A stretch of 64,000 nucleotides of DNA from an uncultured Collinsella sp. Lineage in GTDB: Bacteria > Actinomycetota > Coriobacteriia > Coriobacteriales > Coriobacteriaceae. Both the position numbers and the translations under genes were made by a program. The stretch's first letter is position 1; every line of letters starts with the position of its first letter. The notes below the pieces were generated by a model. The model did no database searches. It saw nothing but the letters and a program-made list of their open reading frames with translations, and was not told where the DNA came from. The stretch is taken from the NCBI GenBank assembly GCA_934654775.1, contig CAKUGR010000006.1, positions 62,001-126,000 on the forward strand, given 5' to 3'. Positions 34,857-46,708 of the stretch are shown piece after piece.

Positions 34857-35192
34857 AAGGACTCCTTGTTGCATACGAATACGGGCCGCGGGCATTGACC
34901 GCCGGCCATCGACTCAATCTTTCTGTATGCAACGTTAAGGACGCATCGGGCCCCTTCTCTCCGTTTTTGCCAGCACGAACTACTTGGTAGATTTTAAGGC
35001 ATGTCCCAATCATCTACCAAAGCAAAAACCACCACAAAGGTGCCTGCCTGTGGTGGCCCAATGATATGGCAACATAGCGAGCCGGTTCCAAGTGCCCCAG
35101 GTCGCCCCGAAAGAGGAGCGACGCGTACTTTGGTACGCGAGCGACGGCTTGAGGGGCGAGATGGGGTGCTTGGAGCCGGCGCAGCGTCAAGC
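34857..35192. repeat. Intergenic region with family-A hairpin and nested element E3
   Basis: 35030-35057 is a shortened family-A hairpin. 35082-35181 is element E3: 28-nt imperfect arms (35082-35109 and 35154-35181), core GAAAGAGGAG at 35110-35119 and CGACGGCTTGA at 35143-35153, inner hairpin CGCGTAC-TTTG-GTACGCG. E3 ends 11 bases before the moaC-mobB stop. The MFS promoter lies near 34860-34960. Confidence 0.8.
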
Positions 35193-36485
35193 CTAAAGGT
35201 GGTCTTGGATGAGGTCGCAGATGGCTCGGGCGTCGTTGATGTTGATGGCGCGGGTCGCAAAGCCGGCGTCGAAGGCCTGACGCGCCAGGGCCTCGTTGCA
35301 GGCAAGGGCCAGCGTGCGACCGTCGACCAGGTCGAGCGAGCTCTTGCCGCGCAGACGGTCGACACCGGAGCGCGCGACGACGATGTTGTCGAAGCCCTCG
35401 GTCTTGTAACCCTCGATAATCACCACGTCGACATCGTTGTAGCGCGACAGCAGCTCGCGCGCGGGCATCTCGTCCTCCTCGCGCGTGTCGGCGTACTCTG
35501 CCCAGCGCGTGGCGCAGATGAGGCCCACGTGCTTGGATCCGGCCTGGTGATGGCGCCAGGTGTCCTTAGCGGGCACATCGATATCAAAGCCGTGATGCCC
35601 GTGATGCTTGAGCGAACCCACGCGCAGGCCGCGGCGGGTGAGCTCGGCGATAACCTTCTCGACGAGCGTGGTCTTGCCCGAGTTTTGGTAGCCGATAAAC
35701 GCAATCGCGGGGACGGCCGGAGCTGCGGGCGCGATGGCGGCAGGTGCGCTTGCAGGTGCGGCACCGTCAGCGGCCACGGACTCAACAGCAGCCTGACGCT
35801 CAACACGATCCCACACGCCCGAGCGGCCGCCTTCCTTGTGCAGAAGACGCACGTCGACGATCTCCATGCCGCGATCGACGGCCTTGCACATGTCATAGAT
35901 CGTAAGACATGCAGCGCTCGCGCCGGTCAGAGCCTCCATCTCGATACCCGTCTTGCCCGTCACGCCCGCCGTAACCAGCACGTGAAAGCCAACCTGCCCG
36001 TCCGCGCGCGCCGGCGCCCAGCCCTCGGGCACGTCCTCGGCAGGCATCCCCGCCGGAGCGATGGGCGCAATGTCGCACTTGCTCTTGGTAATGAGCAGCG
36101 GATGGCACATGGGAATGATATCGCTCGTTCGCTTGATAGCCATGATGCCCGCCACGCGCGCGCAGGCAAGCACGTCGCCCTTTTTGGCGCGGTCCTGCAG
36201 CACCATGGCTTGCGTCTCGGGATGCATGAGGATGGTGCCCTCGGCGATGGCAATGCGATGGGTCTCGGCCTTGTCGGACACGTCGACCATGCGCACCTCG
36301 CCCTTGGCGTCCACATGCGTCAGCTCGTCGCGACGGGCGTCACGGGCGGGCTCGGCGACAGCGCTGGCAGACGGCTGCGCGGACGCGTCAGCGTTGCCAG
36401 CATTCGCCGCAGACGTGGCTTTGTGGGCAGACGTCGCGGCCCTGCGAGCGGCCTTGGTGGCATCGGCGTACCTGCTCTTGGCCAT
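35193..36485 (-). CDS. moaC: MoaC-MobB fusion (cyclic pyranopterin monophosphate synthase + GTP-binding molybdopterin adapter)
   Basis: This 430-aa protein joins two molybdenum-cofactor proteins. After an Ala/Ser-rich start (residues 8-45), MoaC spans about 55-210 with MCHPLLITKSK and MEALTGASAACLTIYDMCKAVD, the cPMP synthase signatures. An Ala/Pro linker (about 225-245) leads to MobB with Walker A FIGYQNSGKTTLVEKV and KHHGHHGFDIDVPAKDT. MoaC converts the MoaA product to cPMP; MobB binds GTP and assists guanine-dinucleotide cofactor formation. It follows moaA by four bases, with GGAGGATGATCAT in the moaA end as ribosome binding site. Confidence 0.93.
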   Translation of the reverse strand: MAKSRYADATKAARRAATSAHKATSAANAGNADASAQPSASAVAEPARDARRDELTHVDAKGEVRMVDVSDKAETHRIAIAEGTILMHPETQAMVLQDRAKKGDVLACARVAGIMAIKRTSDIIPMCHPLLITKSKCDIAPIAPAGMPAEDVPEGWAPARADGQVGFHVLVTAGVTGKTGIEMEALTGASAACLTIYDMCKAVDRGMEIVDVRLLHKEGGRSGVWDRVERQAAVESVAADGAAPASAPAAIAPAAPAVPAIAFIGYQNSGKTTLVEKVIAELTRRGLRVGSLKHHGHHGFDIDVPAKDTWRHHQAGSKHVGLICATRWAEYADTREEDEMPARELLSRYNDVDVVIIEGYKTEGFDNIVVARSGVDRLRGKSSLDLVDGRTLALACNEALARQAFDAGFATRAININDARAICDLIQDHL

Positions 36486-36489
36486 ATGA

Positions 36490-37545
36490 TCATCCTCCGA
36501 TTTGGGACATAAATCGTTGCGTGCCCTCAATTATCGCGTGTTCCTGCGGTTTGTGGGCCACGGCATCGCGCCAAATCGAAAGTACCTGCATATCATCACC
36601 ACGGCGTAGCGCCTCGCGCACCGAATACTCGGCATCGCTGAACAGGCAGGGACGCACGCTGCCGTCGGCCGTCAGGCGCAGACGGTTGCAATTCGCACAA
36701 AAATGATTGGACATGGCGCTAATAAAGCCAACCGTTCCCTCCGCGCCCGGAAAGTGCCAATAGCGCGCAGGGCCCGCACCAGCAGGAGCGTCGGTATTGT
36801 CAAGCGGTTCGAGCTCGCCCAGGCCCACCGCGGCGGCCCCGGCATTGATGCGTGCCCGCAACTCGTCACTCGGCACGGTGTCGCTCGCATCCCACAGCTC
36901 GGGATTGAGCGCGGGCACATGCGGGTCCACAGCGCAATGCGAGCTCGTGCGCTCGTCGCCGATGGGCATGTATTCGATAAAGCGCAAGTGGATGGGGCGG
37001 TCGACAGTCAGTCGTGCGAGGGCCGCCACATCCTGGTTGAGCCGGCGCACCACAACGCAGTTGACCTTAACGGGCTCAAAGCCCCAAGCCAGCGCCGCGT
37101 CGATGCCAGCCATGGTCTGCTCGAGCCGACCCAGGCGCGTGATCTTTCCAAACAGCGTAGGGTCGAGCGTATCGAGCGAGATGTTGACGCGGTTAAGCCC
37201 GGCATCTTTGAGCTGCGGCGCCAGCCTGGGCAGCAGAGCGCCATTGGTGGTAAGCGAGATGTCCTCGATCTGCGGAATCGCGCGGATGTCACGAATGAGT
37301 GGGATGATACGGCGGCTGACCAGCGGCTCGCCACCCGTCAGGCGCACGCGGCGAATGCCCTCCCCCGCCACCAGGCGCACAAAGCGGGCGATTTCCTCGG
37401 CACTGAGCAGCTCGTCGTGCGCGCGGGGCGCCACGCCATCGGCCGGCATGCAGTAAATGCAGCGGAAATTGCACTTGTCGGTAACGGCAATGCGCAGGTA
37501 GTTGATATCGCGGCCAAAGCCGTCATGTTGCACGCGCCCGTCCAC
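36490..37545 (-). CDS. moaA: GTP 3',8-cyclase
   Basis: The 351-aa radical-SAM enzyme starts molybdenum-cofactor synthesis from GTP. The N-terminal cluster motif CNFRCIYC is near residue 27, TGGEPL near 70, and the C-terminal GTP-site cluster FCANCNRLRLTADGSVRPC near 285. It forms an operon with the moaC-mobB fusion. Upstream 37546-37790 contains a family-B hairpin. Presence of the pathway implies at least one molybdoenzyme elsewhere in the genome. Confidence 0.96.
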   Translation of the reverse strand: MDGRVQHDGFGRDINYLRIAVTDKCNFRCIYCMPADGVAPRAHDELLSAEEIARFVRLVAGEGIRRVRLTGGEPLVSRRIIPLIRDIRAIPQIEDISLTTNGALLPRLAPQLKDAGLNRVNISLDTLDPTLFGKITRLGRLEQTMAGIDAALAWGFEPVKVNCVVVRRLNQDVAALARLTVDRPIHLRFIEYMPIGDERTSSHCAVDPHVPALNPELWDASDTVPSDELRARINAGAAAVGLGELEPLDNTDAPAGAGPARYWHFPGAEGTVGFISAMSNHFCANCNRLRLTADGSVRPCLFSDAEYSVREALRRGDDMQVLSIWRDAVAHKPQEHAIIEGTQRFMSQIGG

Positions 37546-37676
37546 GCAGCCCTCCCCTCACGCGGCGTTTTATTCTTCGGAAAACATAATACCCCACGAG
37601 AGAATCATGCCGACACCCGTACGACAGGACAGGTCGCTTCGAGCAAAACGGACTTTCCAAGCCCATCCTCAGCATA

Positions 37677-37743
37677 CAAACCATCACAACATTCGATGCT
37701 TTTCCCGATTTTGGCAAAAAACGTCGAATGTTGGGACGGTTTG
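37677..37743. repeat. Family-B hairpin (inverted copy)
   Basis: Arms AACCATCACAACATTCGA and its near complement enclose a loop that matches the reverse complement of the loops at 32451 and 33546, so the element sits in the opposite orientation. It lies between the moa operon and the ABC genes. Confidence 0.75.
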
Positions 37744-37790
37744 AGGCGAAGTTAGGGGCATGGAGGGCCAAAGTACCGTGCCCGAACGGG

Positions 37791-39689
37791 TTAATCCAGC
37801 TCCTTTAGGCCGTGCGCCAACTGCCAGTACTCGCCGTGCTGGGCCAGGAGCTCCTCGTGGGTGCCGCGTTCGATGATGCGGCCGTGCTCGAGGACCATGA
37901 TCGCGTCGGCGTCGCGGACGGTGGACAGGCGGTGTGCGATCATAAACGTGGTGCGTCCGCGCATGATGCGGTCCATGCCGCGCTCGATGAGCTTTTCGGT
38001 GCGCGTGTCGATGGAGCTTGTTGCCTCGTCCAGGATAAGCACCGGCGGGTCGGCCACGGCCACGCGCGCGATGGCGAGCAGCTGGCGCTGGCCCTGGCTC
38101 AGGTTGGCACCGTCGGCCGTAACCGGCGTGTCGTAGCCTTGCGGCAGGCGGCGGATGAACGAGTCGGCGCAGGCGGCCTCTGCGGCGGCGCGCACTTCCT
38201 CGTCGGTCGCGTCGAGCTTGCCAAAGCGAATGTTCTGCGCAATGGTGCCGCTAAACAGGTGCGTATCCTGCAGCACAATGCCGAGCGACCCGCGCAGGCT
38301 CGCCTTGGCGATGTGCTTGACGTCGATGCCGTCGTACGTGATCTCGCCGTCATCGACCTCGTAGAAGCGGTTGATGAGGTTGGTAATGGTCGTCTTTCCG
38401 GCGCCCGTCGAACCCACAAAGGCGATTTTCTGTCCCGGCTTGGCAAACAGGTTGAGGTCCGTGAGCACGCGCGTGCCCGGCACATAGGAAAAGTCCACGG
38501 CATGAAAGCGCACGTCGCCGGCAAGCGGGACCAGGCCGGTGGCAAGCTCGGTACCGTCCGCCGCCACCGCGCGACCCGCATCGTCGACCGAGGCCACGTC
38601 GTGCAGATGTCCGTACGTGCCCACGCCGCGGCCCTCGGGAATCTTCCACGCCCACGCGGACTCGCCCGTCTGCACCAGCTCCACGCAGCCCTCGTCCACC
38701 TCGGGCTCAAGGTCCATCGCGGCAAACAGGCGCTCGGCACCGGCCAGCGCGTTGAGCAAGAAGTTGCCCAGCTGCGTAAACTGGTTGATGGGCATAGCCG
38801 CCTGGCGTACAAAGACTAGATAGCTCGCGAGCGCGCCCACGTCGGCCAAGCCGTTGATGCAGAGCATGCCGCCCGCCACCGCAACGATCGCATAGTTGGC
38901 ATATCCGATCACCACGGTCATGGGCACCATCGAGTTGGCGTAGGCCTGCGCGGCGCCACCGGTGCGGCGCAGTTCCTGGTTGCGCGCGTCAAAACCGGCC
39001 ACGTTGGCCTGCTCGTGGTTAAAGACCTTGATGACCTTTTGGCCCGAGACCATCTCCTCGACATATCCGTCCAAGTCGCCGAGCGATGCCTGCTGGGCGG
39101 CAAAGAAACGCTTGGAGCGAATACCCGAATAGCGCGCGTACAGCACAATGGCCGCGTCGCACACGAGCGTGATAATCGTGAGCTGCCAGTTGAGGATGAT
39201 GAGCATGGCCGTGGTGCCGATGACCTGGATGGTCGCCTGAATCACGTTGGCAAAGCTGTTGTTGAGTGCCTCGGAGACCGTGTCGACATCGTTGGTGAAG
39301 AAGCTCATGATGTCGCCCGAGCGCGTGCTGTCGAAATAGCTGAGCGGCAGCGTCTGGATATGCGCGAACAGGTCGCGGCGAATGTCGGACACCACGCGCT
39401 GGGCTGCGCGCACCATGATCTGCGAGTAGCCCAGGGCCGAGAGCACGCCTGCGGCATAGATGGCAGCTGTAAAGAGAACCTGCTTGGTGAGCAGTTCCTC
39501 CCCGCCCGTAGCCAGGCCGTTGACGATGGGGCGCACCATATAGGTGCCGGCAAGGCTTGCGATGGCGGCGATAGAAGCGAGCACGCCCACCGCCAGCAGC
39601 GAGAACTTGGCGTGGCCCATGTAGCTGAGCAAGCGGCGGAGCGTCTGCCCCAGATTGGCCGGACGGGCCTGAGCTGATGTCTTAGGCAT
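37791..39689 (-). CDS. Heterodimeric ABC exporter, catalytically complete subunit
   Basis: This 632-aa half-transporter has a membrane domain (about 25-330), a 70-residue insertion before the ATPase, then Walker A GSTGAGKTT, signature LSQGQRQ, Walker B VLILDEATSSID and H-loop IAHRLS. All catalytic residues are present. GAAGGAGGTGAGCGCC precedes the ATG at 39689, and the start overlaps the end of the partner gene by eight bases. The type is that of BmrCD/TM287-288 multidrug exporters. The substrate is not known. Confidence 0.92.
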   Translation of the reverse strand: MPKTSAQARPANLGQTLRRLLSYMGHAKFSLLAVGVLASIAAIASLAGTYMVRPIVNGLATGGEELLTKQVLFTAAIYAAGVLSALGYSQIMVRAAQRVVSDIRRDLFAHIQTLPLSYFDSTRSGDIMSFFTNDVDTVSEALNNSFANVIQATIQVIGTTAMLIILNWQLTIITLVCDAAIVLYARYSGIRSKRFFAAQQASLGDLDGYVEEMVSGQKVIKVFNHEQANVAGFDARNQELRRTGGAAQAYANSMVPMTVVIGYANYAIVAVAGGMLCINGLADVGALASYLVFVRQAAMPINQFTQLGNFLLNALAGAERLFAAMDLEPEVDEGCVELVQTGESAWAWKIPEGRGVGTYGHLHDVASVDDAGRAVAADGTELATGLVPLAGDVRFHAVDFSYVPGTRVLTDLNLFAKPGQKIAFVGSTGAGKTTITNLINRFYEVDDGEITYDGIDVKHIAKASLRGSLGIVLQDTHLFSGTIAQNIRFGKLDATDEEVRAAAEAACADSFIRRLPQGYDTPVTADGANLSQGQRQLLAIARVAVADPPVLILDEATSSIDTRTEKLIERGMDRIMRGRTTFMIAHRLSTVRDADAIMVLEHGRIIERGTHEELLAQHGEYWQLAHGLKELD

Positions 39690-41460
39690 GGCGCTCACCT
39701 CCTTCTCGGGCCGGGGCATCTGCGGTCGTATCCCCAGCGAACTCCATCTGCGAGGCGTAAATCTCCTGGTAGATGTTGTCACCCGCCAGCAGCTCTTCGT
39801 GCGTGCCCACACCATGGACACGGCCGTCGTCCAGAACCACAATGCGATCGGCATCCATCACGCTCGCGATGCGCTGGGCGATGATGATCACGGTCGTGTC
39901 GGGAATCTGCGCGATGTGCTCGCGGATCTTAGCGTCGGTCGTCATATCGACCGCGCTGGTGGAGTCGTCAAAAATGAGCACGCGCGGATGCTTGAGCAGC
40001 GTGCGTGCGATGCACAGGCGCTGCTTCTGTCCGCCCGAAACACCAGCGCCGCCCTGGCCCAACTCGCCGTCCAGCCCGCCGATGCGGTCCAGGAACTCGT
40101 CCACACACGCCGCATGGCAGGCACGCAGCAGTTCCTCGTCGGTGGCATCGGGCGCGCCCCACCGCAGGTTCTCGCGCACCGTGCCCGTAAACAGCACGTT
40201 CTTTTGCAGCACAATACCCACGGCATCGCGCAGGGCGGCCAGGTCGTAGTCGCGCACGTCACGCCCGCCCACGAGCACGGCGCCCTCGGTCGCGTCGTAC
40301 AGGCGCGCGATGAGCTGCACGAGCGAGCTCTTGCCCGAACCCGTGCCGCCGAGCACGCCCACCGTGGAGCCCGGCTCAATACGAAGGTCGATATGCTCGA
40401 GCACGTCCTCGGCAGCATCCGCGCGGTACTTAAACGACACGTCGCGGAACTCAACGCTTCCGTCGGCGACCTCGCGCACCGCCGCGTCTGCCGCAGGTGC
40501 CTGGATGAGCGATTGCTCGTCAATCACTCTCGAAATGCGCTCCACGCTGGCGAGCGCGCGCGTGAGCAGCAAAAACACGTTGGAGATCATCATGAGCGAG
40601 TTCATGATCAGCAGCACGTAGCTCATAAAGCCCGTGAGCGAACCCACGCCCAGCTCGCCGGCGATAATCATGCGCCCGCCGATCCACAGGATCGAGATGG
40701 CAGCCACATACATCGACAGTTGAAACACCGGCAGGTTGAGCACGGCATTGCCGAAGGTCTTTGTCGCCGTGTGTGCGAGCTCGGTATTGACGGTATCGAA
40801 CTTAGCCTCCTCGTGCTCGGCGCGCACATACGCCTTGACGGCGCGCACGGCGGTGAGGTCCTCTTGCACCACGCCGTTGAGGTGGTCCATCGAGGTTTGC
40901 AGCTGGCGGTAGAGCGGGCTCACACGGTAGGTGATAACGCCCAGCACGATTGCCAGCAAGGGCAGGATAATCGCGAAGACCGTGGCGAGCGGGCGCGACA
41001 GCACCAGGGCATAGACCAGACCGACGATGAGCGTCACCGGTCCGCGCACCATGGGACGAAAGCCGTTGCCGATGGCGTTTTGGATGACGGTGATGTCGGT
41101 GGTCATGCGGGTAACGAGCGAGCTGGCGTCGTAGTTGTCCAGGTTGCCAAAGGCGAGCGTCTGGATCTTGCGATACTCGGCCTCGCGCAGGTTGGCGCCC
41201 AGACCCGAAGCCACGCGAGCGGATGTGCGGGCATACCCCAGGCCCAATACCAGCGAAAATGCGGCACACACCAGCATGCACGCGCCCTGCAGCAGCATGT
41301 AGTTGACGTCGCCTGTGGGCACGCCCACATCGATGATGTTGGCCATGATGACCGGGATAAACAGCTCAAGCGCGGTCTCGACCGAGACGAACATCACACC
41401 GAGAATGGCATCGCGACGGTATGCCCCCAGGTAAGAAAACAGGATTTTGAGATTGCGCAC
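39682..41460 (-). CDS. Heterodimeric ABC exporter, degenerate-site subunit
   Basis: This 592-aa partner has Walker A GGTGSGKSS and signature VSGGQKQR, but Walker B ends IFDDSTSAVD (Asp where the catalytic Glu should be) and the H-loop reads IIAQRIAS (Gln for His). Both changes are typical of the inactive site in asymmetric ABC exporters, so the pair should have one hydrolysing and one structural site. It is the first gene of the operon. The 41461-41720 stretch upstream has a GC-rich repeat near 41550-41590 and the divergent MATE promoter. Confidence 0.92.
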   Translation of the reverse strand: MRNLKILFSYLGAYRRDAILGVMFVSVETALELFIPVIMANIIDVGVPTGDVNYMLLQGACMLVCAAFSLVLGLGYARTSARVASGLGANLREAEYRKIQTLAFGNLDNYDASSLVTRMTTDITVIQNAIGNGFRPMVRGPVTLIVGLVYALVLSRPLATVFAIILPLLAIVLGVITYRVSPLYRQLQTSMDHLNGVVQEDLTAVRAVKAYVRAEHEEAKFDTVNTELAHTATKTFGNAVLNLPVFQLSMYVAAISILWIGGRMIIAGELGVGSLTGFMSYVLLIMNSLMMISNVFLLLTRALASVERISRVIDEQSLIQAPAADAAVREVADGSVEFRDVSFKYRADAAEDVLEHIDLRIEPGSTVGVLGGTGSGKSSLVQLIARLYDATEGAVLVGGRDVRDYDLAALRDAVGIVLQKNVLFTGTVRENLRWGAPDATDEELLRACHAACVDEFLDRIGGLDGELGQGGAGVSGGQKQRLCIARTLLKHPRVLIFDDSTSAVDMTTDAKIREHIAQIPDTTVIIIAQRIASVMDADRIVVLDDGRVHGVGTHEELLAGDNIYQEIYASQMEFAGDTTADAPAREGGERHA

Positions 41461-41648
41461 GCAGCTTCATCCCCCATCAAACATTGTTCGCAAACGCACG
41501 TATTATTGCGCGCCGAGCGATAGTGTCAAGTGTTCCGAAATCGATTTCTGCAAGGCTGGCGCAGGCGCTAAGCCCGCGCGGCGCGTGCCCGTATTCAAAT
41601 GGAAATGATTGAAGGCGCGATTTTTTCGCCCCACCGCCAACATAAACC

Positions 41649-41684
41649 TTGACTCTACAATCGTTCTAGGGTTTTCACTACACT
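41649..41684 (+). promoter_or_regulatory. MerR-type promoter of the MATE operon
   Basis: TTGACT and TTCACT are 19 bp apart, the over-long spacer typical of MerR-activated promoters. The spacer region holds the dyad ACTCTA-N9-TAGGGT. The second gene of the operon encodes a MerR protein. Confidence 0.55.
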
Positions 41685-41720
41685 GGTACGCAAACGAACC
41701 AAGCCAGAAAGTGCCCGCCC

Positions 41721-43067
41721 ATGGAACACGACCTCACACGCGGCAATGTCCTCAAGACCATCGCGGTCTTCGCCCTGCCCTATATGCTCTCGTACTTTTT
41801 GCAGATGCTCTATGGCATGGCTGACCTGTACTTTATCGGACAGTTTAGCGGCGCCGCCGGCATCACCGCCGTGGGCAACGGCGCACAGACGCTCTATATC
41901 ATTACCGTGACGCTCGTGGGCCTGGCCATGGGAACGACCGTCATCGTCGGCCACGCCGTGGGCTCGCGCCGCTTCGATCGCGCCGAGGCCGCCATCGGCA
42001 ACACTATCACGCTCTTTATGGGTGTCTCGGTGGTGCTGGCCGCGCTCTTGCTCGCTCTGTGCCCGCAGATCGTGGCGCTCATCGGCACGCCTGCCGAAGC
42101 CGTCGAAGGCACTGCCGCCTACCTGCGCATCTGCTTTATCGGCATTCCGTGCATCGCCGCATACAACATCCTTTCGGCCATCTTTCGCGGCCTGGGCGAT
42201 TCGCGCTCGCCCATGTATGTGATCGGCGTGGCGTGCGCTATCAACATCGCGCTCGACTTTCTGTTTATTGGCCATATGGGGCTCGGCCCCGTGGGCGCGG
42301 CACTCGGCACGGTGATCGCGCAGACGGCAAGCGTGGCCCTCGCGCTCGTATGGCTCAAGAGCCGCCGCACGAACATCCACGTCAAACGCAGCGACCTGCG
42401 CCCCCAGCCCGAGGTGCTCGGCAGCATCCTTAAGATTGGCGTGCCCGTGGCCGTGCAGGATGGCTGCATCCAGGTGGCGTTTATGTTCATCACCGTCATC
42501 GCCAACCACCGCGGGCTGGTCGACGCCGCCGCTGTGGGCCTGGTCGAGAAGATGATCAGCTTTTTGTTCATCGTGCCGAGCTCCATGGGCGCCACCGTCA
42601 GCGCGCTCACGGCGCAAAACGCCGGCGCGGGCAAGGGCGACCGCGCACGCCAGGTGCTCAAGGATGCCATGACCATCTCGGTGGTGTACGGCTGCCTGAT
42701 CACGGTTCTGATGTGGCTGGTGGCACCGGCGTTTCTCGGCTTTTTTGCCAAGGATGCCGCGGTGGTCGCAGCCGGCACCGGTTATATGCGGAGCTATATT
42801 TTCGACGCGATCTTCGCCGGCATTCACATTTGTTTTAGCGGCTTTTTCGCCGCGTACGGCAAGAGCTACATCGGCTTTGCGCACAACGTGCTGGCCGTGG
42901 CGCTCATTCGCGTGCCGGGCGCATGGCTGCTGTCGAACGCCTATTCCGACACACTGTTTCCCATGGGTATCGCCTCGCCGTGCGGGTCGATTCTGTCGGC
43001 AATCATTTGCGTGGTGGCGTTTACGGTGCTCAACCGCCGCGGGGCTTTTGACAAGCTCGTGGCGTAG
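41721..43067 (+). CDS. MATE-family multidrug/cation efflux transporter
   Basis: The 448-aa protein has twelve hydrophobic segments in two similar halves, with MATE features such as MLYGMADLYFIGQFSG near residue 30 and IFRGLGDSRSPMYV near 150. It would export cationic compounds using an ion gradient. The gene is followed by a MerR regulator 56 bases downstream, and a MerR-type promoter precedes it. It is divergent from the ABC exporter operon, giving a small drug-efflux neighbourhood. Confidence 0.92.
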   Translation: MEHDLTRGNVLKTIAVFALPYMLSYFLQMLYGMADLYFIGQFSGAAGITAVGNGAQTLYIITVTLVGLAMGTTVIVGHAVGSRRFDRAEAAIGNTITLFMGVSVVLAALLLALCPQIVALIGTPAEAVEGTAAYLRICFIGIPCIAAYNILSAIFRGLGDSRSPMYVIGVACAINIALDFLFIGHMGLGPVGAALGTVIAQTASVALALVWLKSRRTNIHVKRSDLRPQPEVLGSILKIGVPVAVQDGCIQVAFMFITVIANHRGLVDAAAVGLVEKMISFLFIVPSSMGATVSALTAQNAGAGKGDRARQVLKDAMTISVVYGCLITVLMWLVAPAFLGFFAKDAAVVAAGTGYMRSYIFDAIFAGIHICFSGFFAAYGKSYIGFAHNVLAVALIRVPGAWLLSNAYSDTLFPMGIASPCGSILSAIICVVAFTVLNRRGAFDKLVA

Positions 43068-43123
43068 CGGAGCGACGCGAGCCTGGCGACCCTGTCCTGC
43101 TTTCTGAGGAAAGGAGCAATCCT

Positions 43124-43972
43124 GTGACCGACACATCCAGCGAACATACCGATGGCCTGCTCCGCATTGGCGAGGTCGCGCGCCTGTTTAACCTAAGCGT
43201 TGGCACGCTGCGCCATTACGAGCAGATGGGCCTGCTGGAGCCGGCGTATGTCGATGCGGCAAGTGGCTACCGCTACTACGGCGCGCGGCAGCTTTCTACC
43301 CTCAACACCATCAGCCACCTGCGCGTTCTCGATTTGCCGTTGGCTCAGATTCGCGAATTTGTGACCACGCGCGACGTGGACCTCATGCAGCGCCAACTCG
43401 CCCAGCAGCAGGAGCTTATCGAACGTAAACGCCGTGAGCTGGAACGCGTCTCACGCAAGATCGACAACCGGCTTGCCTTGTTGCGAGGCGCATTGGATGC
43501 TGAGCTCGATACCATCTACGAGGTCAACGCGCCCGAACTTCGTTGCGCCGTGCTGCGCGAACGTGTCAACCCCACCGATGCCTATGCGCTGGAGTGGCAG
43601 ATTCGCCGGCTGCAAAAAGGACAGCACGAGACCTTCGTCTTCCTTGGCAATCTGGGTGTGGGCATCGCGCCCGAGCGCATTGCCACCGGTGACTTTGATG
43701 GCTACGACGAGGTCTTTCTGCTGCTCGATGACACGGACGATTACCTGGGGGACGTCGAGGTTCGGTCCGCCGCGCGGTGCCTGACCGTCAGCTTCCGTGG
43801 CACGCACGGGCAGGCGGCCCCGCACTACGAGCGCCTACTCGATTACATGCACGAGCACAACCTGGCCCCCGCCGGCCCCTCGCGCGAGATCGCCCTCATT
43901 GACGACATCATCAGCGACGACCCGGCGACCTACGTAACGCAGGTCACGGTACCAGTTACCCCGTCCAAATAA
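43124..43972 (+). CDS. MerR-family regulator with C-terminal effector domain
   Basis: This 282-aa protein starts with GTG after AGGAAAGGAGCAATCCT. Residues 13-80 are the MerR winged helix (RIGEVARLFNLSVGTLRHYEQMG), followed by a coiled-coil dimerisation helix (about 85-120, QRQLAQQQELIERKRRELE) and a C-terminal region of about 150 residues that fits a GyrI-like ligand domain, as in BmrR/BltR. It most likely activates its own operon with the MATE pump when a drug binds. Confidence 0.9.
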   Translation: MTDTSSEHTDGLLRIGEVARLFNLSVGTLRHYEQMGLLEPAYVDAASGYRYYGARQLSTLNTISHLRVLDLPLAQIREFVTTRDVDLMQRQLAQQQELIERKRRELERVSRKIDNRLALLRGALDAELDTIYEVNAPELRCAVLRERVNPTDAYALEWQIRRLQKGQHETFVFLGNLGVGIAPERIATGDFDGYDEVFLLLDDTDDYLGDVEVRSAARCLTVSFRGTHGQAAPHYERLLDYMHEHNLAPAGPSREIALIDDIISDDPATYVTQVTVPVTPSK

Positions 43973-44009
43973 GAACCGCCCGGAAAGCGTTAAGCTCTCC
44001 GGGCGGTTC
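43973..44009. terminator. Bidirectional terminator between the MerR gene and ligA
   Basis: A 16-bp imperfect stem GAACCGCCCGGAAAGC / GCTCTCCGGGCGGTTC, followed by TTCT on the plus strand. Confidence 0.75.
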
Positions 44010-44030
44010 TTCTATTTGCCTATCAACGCC

Positions 44031-46640
<2,610 letters not shown>

Positions 46641-46645
<5 letters not shown>

Positions 46646-46682
46646 AGAGGGGCTGTCCTGCACATGGCGGGGCAGCCCCTCT
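46641..46682 (-). terminator. Rho-independent terminator of htrA
   Basis: On the minus strand AGAGGGGCTGCCCC...GGACAGCCCCTCT is followed by TTTTTA. It lies 27 bases past the htrA stop. Confidence 0.9.
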
Positions 46683-46708
46683 GGCTTCGATGTGTGTGAA
46701 ACGGCTCG

